A DNA stretch of 64,000 nt from Asterella californica (taxonomy: Eukaryota; Streptophyta; Marchantiopsida; Marchantiales; Aytoniaceae): positions 17,608,001 through 17,672,000 of the forward strand of contig JAYKYS010000007.1 in the NCBI GenBank assembly GCA_036924285.1, read 5' to 3'. The notes beneath the pieces are model-generated. The model did not search any database. It was not told where the DNA came from and worked only from the letters and a program-made list of their open reading frames with translations. A program made the position numbers and the translations under genes. Positions 12,686-36,924 of the stretch are shown here, in pieces (positions within the stretch are counted from its first letter, which is position 1; each line of letters starts with the position of its first letter).

Positions 12686-13363
12686 CAAATATCTTCTGGA
12701 GGAGATGATGATAGATGGTCTACAAACAGACTATGACAACTACTGAAAAGTTATAAAGTGATCAAGGTGGATTAGCTTCACAATGGGAATCTGAAACTAA
12801 AGCACTGGCATCAGTTAACAGAAAAGGTGAACAAAGAACCTTTCACAAACATGATAGTCAACTTCAAACAGGTTAGAAACAAGATTGACTATCTCTGAAC
12901 AATGTTCATGATGGAAAAGAGAAAACAGAATAGTACAGGTTCCACTGACTCTATGTGGGAATTCTATGATATGTGTTACGATTTGTTTGGGAGTTCCAGC
13001 AAGGTGGTTGGAGTTCCAAATGACGTAGACAATGATATTAGCTATGGATCAGTACCATTTGTGGATCTAAATGCTTTTCCTTCACCAGCACCTCCTATGC
13101 AGGAGTCTACTCGCATACGATCAGAAGAAGCTGTGACTCAGCCATCACTAAACAGTCTTGATCCATCACCACAAATCAATCACCGGGGCATTACTGGTCA
13201 ATCTTCTAAACGTTGGAAGAGATCATCAAGTTCTAGCTTAGCGTCAGCTCTTGATCGATTCACTGAAGCTTACAAATCAAAAATAGAGGTTGATGCACAA
13301 ACTGCATCTATGTTAAAGGAGATTCTAGAGCTCAAGAAACGTCAATTATTTTCTTCTCCATGA
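12686..13363 (+). pseudogene. PIF/Harbinger accessory Myb/SANT-like protein, decayed
   Basis: Autonomous PIF/Harbinger elements carry a second gene for a Myb/SANT-like protein that binds the element ends and brings the transposase to DNA (established for the superfamily). Here one frame reads DDRWST near 12710, KSYKVIK, WHQLTEKVN, FKQVRNKIDYL, then MEKRKQNSTGSTDSMWEFYD, a ser/pro-rich linker and a C-terminal helix (ASMLKEILELKKRQL). Three in-frame stops break it: TGA at 12734, TAG at 12773 and TGA at 12896. The longest intact piece is 12902-13363. It points toward the transposase gene at 13393-14734, the usual two-gene arrangement of this superfamily. I see no intron that would remove the stops. 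Confidence 0.7.
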
Positions 13364-13392
13364 ATATTCTTTTCAACAGGTAATCATATCTT

Positions 13393-14734
13393 CTACAGAT
13401 GATCACACCAGTATTTGTAAAGTGCTTGTCGTACTAGCTTTCTTTCTCGAGTTCTAATGTTGTTGATGTTCTCTTGTATGCTCAAGAAGGGTTGTCTGTC
13501 TTGAAATAGTTGATAGTCCATAAGATCAGATAGACGGTCAGTTATATTGAGTTGTATCCCATTGTTGTTGATGAAGTTGTGAAGCATTACTGTAGCCATG
13601 AGACATGTAAGTACCTCTTCTAACTTCCTAGGCATTCCACCGTCTAGAACTCGTCACCTCTTCTTTAGTAGACCAAAAGTATGTTCAATACGTACTCGAG
13701 CTCTCCTTAGACTATGATCATATTCTCCTTCATCTCCTTGACTATACTGATAGTCGAATGCTTTTTGCAGAAAAGATGCAAGTGGATATGCAGCATCGCC
13801 CACAATGTATAATTTCACTTGGATGCTCCTTTCTCCATGCTGAAGTCTTGAGTTGTTGCTTGATGATGCAGACGAAAGTGATAGATTCAACATAAGTTCT
13901 TCGTACAACATGTTGTTGGTGAACTTGTACCACAAGGAAGACACTTGAAGATGACTAGCGTCGTGTTGTGATCCAAGAAGAAGAAAAGCTACGTCAAGAA
14001 AGTTTCGATCTGCATCGCACACTCCTTGGAGTAGAATAGAATGATAGTGATGTCTGTTCCAATATTCTGCTGGATGAAATCGCTGTCTTGGTTTTCTAGC
14101 CAGCTTGATGTGACATCCATCTATTGCACCAAACATTAGTGGTAATTTTGATAAGGATTGAAACTTACTGATGATATTTTGTAGTCGTTGACCTCTTGGT
14201 AATCCAACGAACTTTGTGAATAGTTTTTCTCTGCTAGCTAAGATGCGACAGATGATGTCTGTATACTTGATGACTATCGATCGTCTCATGAAATTTATCA
14301 GATATTTCCAGCAACATCGTATTATGTGCAAGTCTGTATATAACAACAGCCACTGAATGTTCTAAATCCATTCGTTTACGTGCTAAACACCACTCAGGTA
14401 TAATAGGCATGTATGGATCTATGAGCTCAACTAACTTACAAAATAAAGTATGACTAATTCTGAATCTCAAGTGCCATTGGTGATCTCTATCGATTTGCGG
14501 GAGAGTCCAAACTTCATGTAAAAGAGCTTCTCACCATGTACCCGCTTTCGGAAAAATCCACCACTGTCTTCTTCTTGGGTGACTCGTAACGGATGAAGTC
14601 AGAGAAGAAATTAATACATGAACAAATGAATCTTCAGACCCTCCTTGTAAACAAGTGATCCATGTATCTAAATCATCGATGTTCCAGTCATCTAAGTTCA
14701 GAAGTAAGAGCATGCAGAACTCCAGTACATCCAT
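13393..14734 (-). pseudogene. PIF/Harbinger DDE transposase, decayed
   Basis: The minus strand encodes a plant-type Harbinger transposase (DDE_Tnp_4). From the N-terminus: RRQWWIFPKAGTW, then FRISHTLFCKLVELIDPY (the helix before the catalytic domain), LAHNTM, KYTDIICRIL, GLPRGQRLQ, then the first catalytic Asp in MFGAIDGCHI, the second in IVGDAAYPL, and the third acidic residue in RVRIEHTFGLLKKR. The tail is VMLHNFI...NN. Breaks: a TGA where family members have the second Trp of GTWW (near 14531-14533), a frameshift near 14.27-14.30 kb, and a TGA at 13654-13656 just after LLKKR, where the family usually has Trp. Both TGAs are explained by single G-to-A changes from TGG. All three DDE positions survive, but no single frame covers the protein, so it is inactive as written. 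Confidence 0.85.
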
Positions 14735-17700
14735 TATTGATAACAGTAAAGTATAAATTTATTCTGCAAAAAAAGTTACATGTTAAAAAGAGTATACGGT
14801 CTATGAGCATTTGAGTTATCTCGACTATGATTATCTATAATCCCTTCTACAGCAAGTGAAATGCAAAAAGAAACTGAGTATAAATGTAAAACAGGAACAA
14901 GCGAAAGAAGAAAACCAACCAAGAGAAGAAAGGAACGATCCATACCTGAAACATAAAGATGGACTGTGTAGAATGAAACGACGACACTAGTTATATAAGT
15001 GAGTTACGGGAATATGGACCAAGGCACATCCGGTTGCATCACGGAGGTTAGTGTCATGTCAAGAAAATGTAGCTTCAATGGTTATCTTTCATCGCACGTA
15101 TATAACTTCTTTAAGACCGGCTGTGTAAGGTAGAAGGAGTCTAGTGCACAGTGAAAAAATTCGTGACAGTTAAACTCCGGAGTAATGATTGCTCTCCGGA
15201 GCCTTCCGGGAAACGGAGAACGTCCGCCCATGTGACCGTAGCCTGAATATGAGCATACTAAGAGCCGAAAGGGGCGACTTCACTCAAGGTAGATATCTGT
15301 CTCGAGTCATCTACTCTGCTCGGAAGAGTCATCTTCGAAAAGAAGTGACAAAGGCAAATACCAAGATCTTTTTACCCTTAAAATAAGCCAAGTAAACGTA
15401 TTCACCCCCTTGCTAGAGATTATTCGTTCCCCACTTCCTATGGAGTGAAACCCGTTTATCCCCGGGGGCGGAGACTACACTACGGAAAAGCCTTGATCTT
15501 TACTAAGAGTGATTTCCTCGTAGACTTTGTCCTTGTTCGCATGCTCTGACGCTCTTCTGAAACATCGGAGGTCGAGAAACAAATCTCAAACGCATCGCAG
15601 TCGTTGCGTTCACACATCTGCCCTCCTCCAAAGTTGTTTGGCTCCATAGTCAATGTCGAAATCTCCGGAAGCTGCGAAACTTCGATGTTTGGCTCCATCT
15701 AACTTCCCTTGTATAGATGCAGAAATCATAATCATGGACACCATATACCCACTTCCTAACACATCCATATATTTTGTTCTTCACTTTTTGCACCGTTCCA
15801 CGTCGGTCAGTGTTGATGGAGCTGGACATGTATTCCGTTCGTGTCAAGACATATCTCCTTTTTCTCTTTCACTGTAAAGCACTTGCGGAATTTTTGTCGG
15901 GAACGGTGATGTCATGGGGAAGACAAAAAGAAACTGTTCCGACCTGTAAAACTGTTCCATTATGTAAAACCGTTCCGCATAAAATCACGCTCTTGCGTGC
16001 GATTATTTGGATGCGCTCTTATTTCACGTAATGCACATCCTCGTCAAGGAGAATGCATTACGAAACGGTGACGATGCCATGAAATGCCTTGACGCTCGTT
16101 ATCCACTCGTGGAACATGAGTCCAACAGGCAATCACTCTATTCAAAGAGGAATGATTTTAGTGCTTGCCTCCATTTGTTTCTCACGTCGGAAAAACTGCT
16201 GAGTTCCTCTTCGGTTTCTTTCATTCCGAGTTCAAATATCTTCCATAGTCCTGATGGTTCTGCTCTTCAAATTTCTGCTATCTTCTTTTCCGAAGTTCTG
16301 GCTTGTTTAACTGTTGTATCTTGCGCTAAGAGGTGTCAAACACCTTATCCGGGTTTCTCTTGGGAACTTACTGCTCCACCCGTATCTTTCGGTCTTCCTA
16401 TTTTCCGATTCTGTTAATGTCAATCCTGTCATTGGTTAAGTTCCTCACGCATGGAAATAACTACTCGTCCACCAAAATGTAATGTACGTTCGTGTATTTC
16501 TGATTATTAAAGTTTAACCTACTCCAACCAGGTATCAGTCCGACCGTTCAAGCCTTGAGCTGTAAATCAGTAAATCCTCCATCAAACCAACGGTTTGCCC
16601 ATTTCCATCCCAGTAGCCGACCTCGGATCCCCGTACGTCCCGATAACATCTGGCACATTGGCACCCCCCTAGCCACCAACTGAACTTACCTAGTAATATC
16701 GCATCTCTTTGATTCCCATTAGCCGATCCCAGGTCACATTAGCACATCGGTAACATCTGTCACATTAGCACATTTTCGTACGACTGAAGACGCCAGTAAT
16801 ATCACGATCCTTTGGATTGGTTCGTACAGTCGTATCAAGGCTACTCCGAACTTAGTGCCTTGCAAAGTAATCGCCATACCACCCAAAATATCTATCAGAA
16901 AAACTTCTGCGAAATGCAGCAACGAGTGCGGCTGCAAAAATGCATTTACCGATTCAAATGACGAGTAGTTGGTGGCAGCGTCCTTCCAGACCTGCATAAC
17001 TCGTTGAATGACAACAGAACAACCTGAAGTCGGCTGTGAATGGCATGCCCGCCAAAATGTACAGTACCCGCTCTGGTAAGGACAATAAACTGCATTCCCA
17101 CCGAAATAAAGGTCAGCAGCGATATCAAGAGCAGTAATCTGCGTTAGCCACTAGGAGAGGAAAGTCCCGGGTACTACAGCATACACTGATCATGGTACGA
17201 AAATACACTTGTCTGACTCCAGTGATCACACTGGAGTCGGTCATGTACGTAAACATTTTCAGCTGATACTCCTCACATGTACATTTCCTAGGACAACCAA
17301 CCGTATTACGAACAACTATTATCCTACACTTTTCCTGTACTGGGAACATACGACGATGCATGATGGATGACGTTTCTTCAATACTAATCGCTTCTTGACG
17401 ACTTGGCCAGTCCAAGCCGGTGAAGCCTGCTACATGATGAGAACAGAAAATCAAGGTCGATGCGTGGTAACTGCACCCCCGTCTTAGTCAGAATGCTACC
17501 TCACGACTTCCTATGTTCTTATCCAGACAGTCAACTTCATGTCCCAAGAACGACCTAAAGCTAGAGAATTTCATACAATTCCTATGGTCTATCTTTTCTC
17601 GTACGCTACAATGGAGCCCTCAAGGGACCTAAATAAGGGACTACCAAATCTGGTTTACACTTTGGACTCGCAGCTCGCCGAAGTCCGAAGTTTAGGGTTA

Positions 17701-17834
17701 GGGTCTCAAGTCCCAAAACTTCCGCATTGTGCACAGAATATGCTGCAGGATACAGGAACCCTCCGGGGTGAGAACTTTCTGAGGAGCGATCGCGCGCAAT
17801 TTTGTTCGTTAACACCGTCTTGTAAGCGATAACT
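14735..17834. other. intergenic, short repeats only
   Basis: I see no gene I can support. A short tandem repeat of about 19 bp in three diverged copies lies at about 15930-15980 (AAACTGTTCC then TGTA). Repeated words around 16640-16780 (ACATCTG.CACATT.GCAC) suggest another diverged short tandem repeat. A plant-telomere-like word (GTTTAGGGTTAGGGTCTC) is at about 17690-17708. The right end of the Harbinger element should lie between about 14760 and 15400, but no matching terminal repeat was seen. Confidence 0.4.
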
Positions 17835-18615
17835 TTATGACACTGCCGCCTCTCCATCTGCCAGGCCCACTGTTTCTTCTTCTCCTGCTTCTTCTTCTTC
17901 TTCTCCTTCCTCACCTTCTACAGCTTCTACTTCGGCTTCCGCTTTTTCCGGCGGACTAGGAAGAATGCGGTCCACAATCTCAATCAACGCATCTACTTGC
18001 TCAGATGACAAGCGCTCATCGCAATCTTCTACAATCTGCACACAGAAAACGATGATTCAAACTTCAATAAAGCGAGGACAAATACCTCTGAAGCAGAACA
18101 TTAGACACATATCTCCAACGCAGATCTTAGCGAGGGTTTAGGGTTACCGCGTTTGCAAAAGTAAAATACAAACAAGAACCCGCTTTGAGAACTGTCCACT
18201 GTGACGGGAAATGATCTGCTGTAAGAATGTTTGGCTCGTCTCTGTACCAAGTGAACTTCCACAGCTGTTGCAGGTCGCAGGTTGACTGATTGCAAGCGTT
18301 CCGCTTCAGTGAGCTTCAAAACCTTCACTCCTTTGACGAAATCCTGCAACGCCTCCCGTGTTTGTGTGCCTCCAGGTGTGTCAACCAGATATTCGTAAAC
18401 CTGGAGAATGATGCTCGAAGATTTAATCATTGGGATCACTAGATGGTGTTTTCTGCAATAAAGCGACAAGTCCATGCACCCACGAATTTAATCAAATTAA
18501 GACCTTGTATTCAGAAGGGGAGATCGATCCACCCAAAGGTCCCCTCGCCGCTCCTCGTTTTTGTAACAACTCCAGCACTTCGAAATTTGACAGCAACCCT
18601 GAATTCGATTCAAGA
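17835..18615 (-). CDS. DNA-directed RNA polymerase III subunit RPC9 (CRCP-like)
   Basis: The minus strand encodes the Rpb4/RPC9-type subunit that, with RPC8, forms the stalk of RNA polymerase III in the nucleus (known role of the family). Exons: 18615-18504 (SGLLSNFEVLELLQKRGA...SPSEYK), 18400-18248 (VYEYLVDTPGGTQTREAL...LTEAERLQSVNLRPATAVEVHL) and 18035-17835 (IVEDCDERLSSEQVDALIEI...ILPSPPEK plus an acidic Glu-rich tail). The introns are gtctta...ctccag and gtacag...gtgcag, phase 0. The intact part is about 155 residues, the expected size apart from the unusually long acidic C-terminus. The first exon has no ATG. A possible 60-nt intron (gtatcc...ctgcag) would join it to CAG AGG AAG AT, giving R-K-I-L-E where family members begin M-K-I-L-E. 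The start is therefore either lost, non-AUG, or in an exon I did not find. Confidence 0.85.
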
Positions 18616-18875
18616 CTGCAGAATCGCTTCCGTCAATTTCATGAAAATCTTTTAAGCTAACCAAGACCTGGATACATCTTCCTCTGGGTATGGCTCTGGT
18701 AGGTGTCAAGCTGAAAGAAGGAATCTTCTTAGTTGACACAGCAGATGCAAGAAGAAGAAGACGAAGGATATCACCCTTCACTCTCACTCTCGAAATCGAC
18801 ACGAAACTCCAACTTACGACCCTCAACCTCAAAGGAAAACGAAACCAGTGGCTGCAGGTAAATCGTCGTACACTT

Positions 18876-19076
18876 TCATGGCTCCGTTTCCGTCAGCTGA
18901 GAGTCCGGAACGAACGTAAACTCAAGAACTCGATCCCGTCGGACTAAACTTCTTGAGCTGAACAGCACACAATGCACACACTCCTCGCTCTCGAGCGCCG
19001 CCTGTTCGACACTGCGCAAAGCACAAAGCAGGATGATACTGGTTAGGAGAAAAGGCTGCCAGCCTACCGCACTCAC
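18876..19076 (-). CDS. small ORF with signal-peptide-like start, unknown
   Basis: This is a 66-codon frame on the minus strand upstream of RPC9. Residues 1 to about 27 look like a secretory signal (hydrophobic run FLLTSIILLCAL followed by VEQAA). The rest (CVHCVLFSS, RVLEFTFVPDSQ) matches no family I know. It could be the first exon of a gene whose other exons I cannot see, or chance. Composition and the signal-like start are the only support. Confidence 0.2.
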   Translation of the reverse strand: MSAVGWQPFLLTSIILLCALRSVEQAALESEECVHCVLFSSRSLVRRDRVLEFTFVPDSQLTETEP

Positions 19077-19274
19077 AATCTAGTCACAAACTTCCCAAAA
19101 TCTCGGCACATCCTGAACTCGACGGCTTTCTGACTAGATCGCTTGACTAGATTAGTAATGCTACAAAAATATCAATATGGATTGGTTAGCAATCATATAC
19201 CATAATATTACACTATGACTAGTTTCAAGAATTCTAGACTTTACGGTACATGTGTTAAAAGAAAGAGCGAGTTT
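19077..19274. other. short spacer
   Basis: AT-rich spacer between the RPC9 region and the foldback element. I see nothing in it. Confidence 0.4.
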
Positions 19275-20618
19275 AGTGTATTGTATTCACCCATGTACAC
19301 TGAAGTGTACATGGGTGTCCATTAATTAATCTTTTAACCCTTCCGATTGGAAGGGTTAGAAGATTAATTAATATCTCCTGCAAATGAAATAATTAGACAA
19401 CTAAACCTTCGGTCTTATACCCCCAAGAGCGCAGCAGTCCGCTTTTCACTTATGGGTTATCTTCGGATGAGTTAGCTACTCCAGAACTAGTTAATATATA
19501 ATATGTATGAATTAATTTGATATTTTATAATAACTTATTATAATAAATTTTTATAACACTTACGCATTATCTGATAAAAGAAAACGAAATTCACTGTACA
19601 AGACCGTGGGGAAGGATATTCACTTGTAACTGATATATTTATGTCTTTATATTATTCCTTTATACTGGAGTTGGACCACTTCCGTCACAATAGTCGTAGT
19701 TTTATTCCTGTACGTCCTTTAGCGTTATTAGAAAGATAAAAGCATTTTAAATTATACTCGCAAGAAACATGAAGTCCATGTTTTCCTATACATATATTCT
19801 TCCAATAGCGTTGACCTGAAACACTTGGAAGGGATATGAAATCTATGTTTAGAAAAGCTAAAACGTGCATCCAAAATGAGTGTCGGAGCAAAGAGACAAA
19901 AAAGATAAATAATAACATAATATTAGAATTATTCGAAATGATTCGTTGTACATCATGACTTAAGGAATTCTTTTCTGAAAGTATAAATCATTCTCTTCAA
20001 TAAGCAAACATCTCTACTACAGACTATCACTTTTATGACACCCATCACGACATTCATTCATTGCTTTTGAACATTTTCTGACAACAATGATCGTCTTAAT
20101 GACGTCTGTTTGTTATATGACTGATATTGTAAATGATATTTTAATGGTGTGGTAATCATATCGAAAGTTATCTTCTGAAACGGCCTGCTTGACTCCTATC
20201 AGAAATTACTGCAAATTTGATCTGAAAGTTGCGAAAGTAATCATACTACAAATATGCATGCCCGATGAACTCCGGGAACTTTTGCTCGTTTAATGATATC
20301 GGGAATATGTATAGATGTTAAGTAAAAAATATATACTAACTAGATATAAAAATTAAAATATTTTACAAATGTTATCTGTTACCCATGCCTGGAAACACAA
20401 GAAGAGTAGGAGATAACCCATAAGTATTTCCCTCAGTGCCGTACTTCAGAAGGTACAAGTCCGGGAGTCCACAGTCGTTAATACGTTAATATACTGTGAT
20501 ATTAATTTAATACCTAACTCTTCCTGCCGGAAGGGTTAGGTATTAAATTAACCATCTGTATATTTGCCTCCTCCATCTTTTGATGGAGGAGGTGAATATG
20601 CAGAATACAAATACACTG
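19275..20618. mobile_element. foldback-type element with hairpin-rich inverted ends
   Basis: The ends are inverted copies: AGTGTATTGTATTCACC at 19275-19291 and, read from the right on the minus strand, AGTGTATTTGTATTC...CACC ending at 20618. Inside each end lie consecutive hairpins. Left: 288-317 of the 19 kb block (CACCCATGTACACT/AGTGTACATGGGTG, 2-nt loop) and 19321-19372 (ATTAATTAATCTT ... AACCCTTCC/GGAAGGGTT ... AAGATTAATTAAT). Right: 20502-20551 (arms TTAATTTAATACCTAAC, with CTCTTCC/GGAAGGG in the centre, one mismatch) and 20556-20603 (CCTCCTCCATC/GATGGAGGAGG inside a longer stem). Sub-terminal sequence is also inverted (CTTATGGGTTATCT at about 19449 and its complement at about 20410). 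No transposase is encoded, so it would be non-autonomous. No clear target-site duplication was found. Confidence 0.6.
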
Positions 20619-20945
20619 AGGTAATTCATGTCCGAGTTAGCACTGGTTTAGACAAATTCCAATAATAAATCAGTGGGTTTTTGATAGCATATCGACATGT
20701 AGCGTGAACTTTGTCATTATCCATTACGATAGTGTGTGCGATAACTCACTCATAACACTATGATATTTTTGTTGTTGTCAGAAAAATGAAAGTTTACGAC
20801 ATAAGACAAGACATGTCTCCAACATCAATGGTTCTGACATCAAATACTACATCGATAAGACATAATATCGACATCACATATTATTGATAATGTTATGTCA
20901 TTAATACTATCTTGACATTTTGATAACATTCCATACAACATTCAT

Positions 20946-21215
20946 TCTATACTGCTACATTATTCATACGTGCTTTACGATGGTGTTCAGACAACATGGA
21001 CAGTAGTTTTAACTCTATATGGCCACAATAATCATACATTGTTTATGAGGGTGATAAGACAACATTCATAGTAAGTTAAGACTATATTGCGAGAATGTTT
21101 AGACAATGTTTCTGACGGTGATAAGAAAACATTCTCATAGATATACAACTTATGTTCTCACAATGATCAAACATGCTTTCAAATGGTGTAAAGACAACAA
21201 AGTGTCATTGTTTAT
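20946..21215 (+). repeat. 68-bp diverged tandem array, about four units
   Basis: Four head-to-tail units begin near 20946, 21014, 21082 and 21149, each about 68 bp. A unit starts with a TCTATA-like word, has a CAATAATCATACAT-like middle, then TGTTTA, GGTG.TAAGACAACA and a tail. The copies differ at many positions, so this is an old array. It directly follows the foldback element, separated by about 330 bp. Confidence 0.6.
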
Positions 21216-33304
<12,089 letters not shown>

Positions 33305-36300
33305 TCAAATCTGATTTGCCTCGCCTTGCTTACAGTTGAATCCAAAGTCTCGAACAAAAAATATCTTGTTATTTCACTTTAGATGTGTTCAAATTTCTCT
33401 GTTTCAAAGGAATTCCAATTTCAAATTATATAAGTTTTATAGAATCTAGAATGAGGTTAAATGAATTTGAAGAGGAGACTATTCATATTCATTCTTGTGA
33501 TCTATCGAACCGTTTGAACTTAAATCAATGGATGAGACACTTGGTCCTTATCGACGAAATATATATGTAAAGGCATATGATATATTGTTTATAATATTTG
33601 GTAAATTTATTGATCATTTTTAGTGAATATTTTTATTCTTTGTTTCAAAGCGATAAGCATACATGTTATTCTCTCACAAATGAATTTATCCATTTATAGA
33701 TAATGCTAAGGAGAAAAAGCAAAAGTGTACACATATACAAGTCTTAAGTGCATGTTCTTCTCATTTTAATCTTGTGAGTATCGTCACTCACAACATCAAA
33801 GATGAAAAGACTGAAAGGGTTAAGACTAATACTCAAAAGATGATCACACTGTTGACTAAGACTTTACGACTTGTCAAAACATTTTATAGTAATCTCAAAC
33901 GATACAGTTTTTAGTACAAATTGTCAATTTTTTTCCTGAACTATTTAGATCCAAATTCACTTCAAATCGACTCAACTCATACTATCTCCATTTCAATCAT
34001 CTCGATTCATACTAAAAAACTATCACCCGCAAAGACCAAGACTTAAATATTATCACACTATTCGACTACGGCTCAAATACTATCACTATTCGAACTAAGA
34101 TGTTGTGTGAGTGGATAAGCTCTTATGATGCAATATATATCACTTGAAATGCTCTTTATTAACGGGGCAGTAGGTTATTATCTTTTAGAACAAGGTTTGA
34201 TGTAATTCAAAATTACAACAAAAAACTGAATTTTCTTTGATCACAAAATCTCGGTTGTAATTGCAGCTTGGAATTTCGTCCAAATCTTGTTTTAGAAAAC
34301 CTTTTCTATAATCACAGACATACACAAGCTTCGATTTTCTCTCTGCATAGGTTAGTATTCAGATGTCAAAGTACCATATAGTTCATTTTCGGATGTTATT
34401 CTTCTTCTTTTTGTTATTTTATATTTCTCATTTTGATTACTTCTTTTGGATTTGTTGTATTGTCTTGTGACATTGTCATCTAGCACATGAGACATAGCAA
34501 ATAATTCTATTTTCTTTCATATAATTAAATATTATAACTACCTCAAGTTCTCAGGTTCACTTCCTCTTCACAACTACTAGATTATGAAGCATTCAAGTAC
34601 ATTTCATTCTAAAAGCAATCAAGTATAACATGTATTATGTACAAATAAATAACATGCATTCCTATAATATATATAGATTTATATATATAAATATCTTGTT
34701 CAAGATTATTAGGAATTGAGTTTTTTGCAACAGACATTCAGTTATTTGCAGCGATGAAGTGAATCTGACAGACGTGACCATGCAACCTATCTTACAAAAC
34801 ATACACAAACATAACTTGGAGTTAAAAATTTCCAGTTAAAACTCTTTCTCATCATAACCATAAGTATCCATAAGTAACTCATACAAATAATGTCTCTGAG
34901 TATATCACAAACGCATAGGTCCGCAATTCCATTGTAAGCACAACCTCTTTTTTTTATGTAAACTTAATTTACGATAAATATTTTCACGAAAAAAAGTTTG
35001 GTCCTAAATTCAGTTCTGTAATATATGTAACCAAAGTGCACATATGTCCAAAATAAAAAAACAAATGGAAAAAGCGAGACAAAATCTGAGCACTCAACTC
35101 ACCCTTAGACTTTTGAAGATAGAATTGGACAGTATAGTGGATTAGTCTAGGTGAGTATGATATAATTGATCGAGGCCAAAATAATCATGAATTTTTACTA
35201 ATCATTTCACTAAGCGGTGTCAAAGTGAAGGGAGAATAATTCTAAACCTAAGAAAGATTAGTTTTTGTTTACAAGATCGTCAAAAGTCACCCATTACAGT
35301 TTACAGTATGATTTTCTCATTAATATTTTTATTGCTCTGAAACCTGAAATCATACTAGTAAATTTCTCTGTTGCAAAAGCTCACCATCGAGACGAACAAA
35401 ATACCAAGTAGGAAAGCACATTTCTAAAGACGACGAAAAGAAAAATGTCTTGAGACGGATGGCCGAAGTCAGAACTCTCTCCCATGGATCCAAAATATTT
35501 TAAAAAAGTATCTCAACTTTGACAACTCTTATTAGTGTCGGTTTTGTCTTGGCCAAAATTTCTGGGCTCTGGTGCTGAAAGTTTAATACCTGCGAGAATT
35601 TACGTGGCATTTTGGCATACCCGTTCTAGAGAAGAGGTGCACGAGTGGCGATCTCGTCGACTTCTTGCTGTTATCGCTCGAACATCAAGTTTTCATGAAC
35701 TTTCTGTCTGCTGTGCGAAATACGAGGTGATTTCAACGGAGCTGGTCAAGAAGGGCCAACGACTTCTGTCACGGAGGTGGCACTCAGTTATGTTCTTGGG
35801 TTTATACTCTTGAAACTTGAGCGGAGGAGAATCAATTCGTTAGTGTAAGATATGACGTGGTTGTGGTGTTCTCCACATTTGATTGGAGTCTATGTCTTCA
35901 CAATTGACATAACGTCGACAAGATCATGAGAGCCTCAAAACCAACCTCTTCGTTTTGTTAGTTCTAGTCACTCGACTATCATGTTACAAGATCGACAACG
36001 GTCATATGTTCATATTCAACATTTCGTCTTATGCTGACGTCTACTTTTTTGATGATGTACGAGGTGTAAAGATATCCTTGACCGTCTCGTTGATCTCAGC
36101 TTCGTTTCAAGCGCAGTATTTGTTTCAGTACATTCTTCTATCCATCTCCTGTCTCTTTTTGACGTTTGAGTGTGAAAACTTGAGACAAAAGCTCACTTAT
36201 TTCTGAGGGCGAGTTCACCTCTCGATAGTAATTGATCGCATGCTCTTCCAAGTGATTACAACGGGCGCTCGAGTTAGTATCTGCCTACTGAAGCATTCAG

Positions 36301-36924
36301 TAGCTGCTTTGCACATAGGTTCGTGTCTCGAGACCTTGAAATTCTATCTTTTGTCTCTAACCTTTTTGTGAAGGTCACTATCTCTGAAACTTGCTGTATA
36401 CGTCTTAGAAGATCCAAGATTTGGATGATAGAATGTCTCATTCTAGAGGCTTTTGAATCCGATGTGCCGCCGAGGGCCCATGATTCTTACCTTGATCCGT
36501 GGTGCTTTTCAATGATGTTCTTCATCTGCACACTAACTGAGCATCTCGTTGCAGCAGGTACAAGCCTAGGGTGTTGAACTTTGCACCTCGTACATGCATC
36601 GTGATGTGCAAGCGAGTGCGTGTGTTTCTGGTGCTAATGATAGGACAATTACTATGAGTAGAATTAACGTGTTGTCTAACGATGTCCTTTGGGGTACTAC
36701 ATCAAAGATGAACAACGAAGTTGTTGCAACGGAGTGTTGACTGTGGATGTATTTTATTGTGTCAGACTTCGCGTCTCTGTATGAGTAGAGAAGCTCATGA
36801 TGGCGACAGCAGCTGGCTCTCTAATCTAATTGCTGCTGCTGACAGCGGTGGGTGCGTGCAGCAGTGTAGCCTAACAAAATTGCTGTTAGGTCATATATGT
36901 CAAGTGTGATGAAAAAGACATAAA
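33305..36924. other. intergenic, possible MITE, no gene
   Basis: AT-rich DNA without a recognised gene. A possible 329-bp MITE spans 33785-34113: its ends are CACTCACAACATC and, inverted, GATGTTGTGTGAGTG, one unit apart by a 2-bp insertion. It has internal short repeats of an ACTATCAC.ATTCGA type. Frames at 35535-36577 are longer but carry no motif I know, and I do not call them. Confidence 0.4.

Noticed and set aside
17690..17708. Interstitial telomere array
   Set aside because: Only two partial TTTAGGG-type units; too short to mean more than a telo-box-like word.
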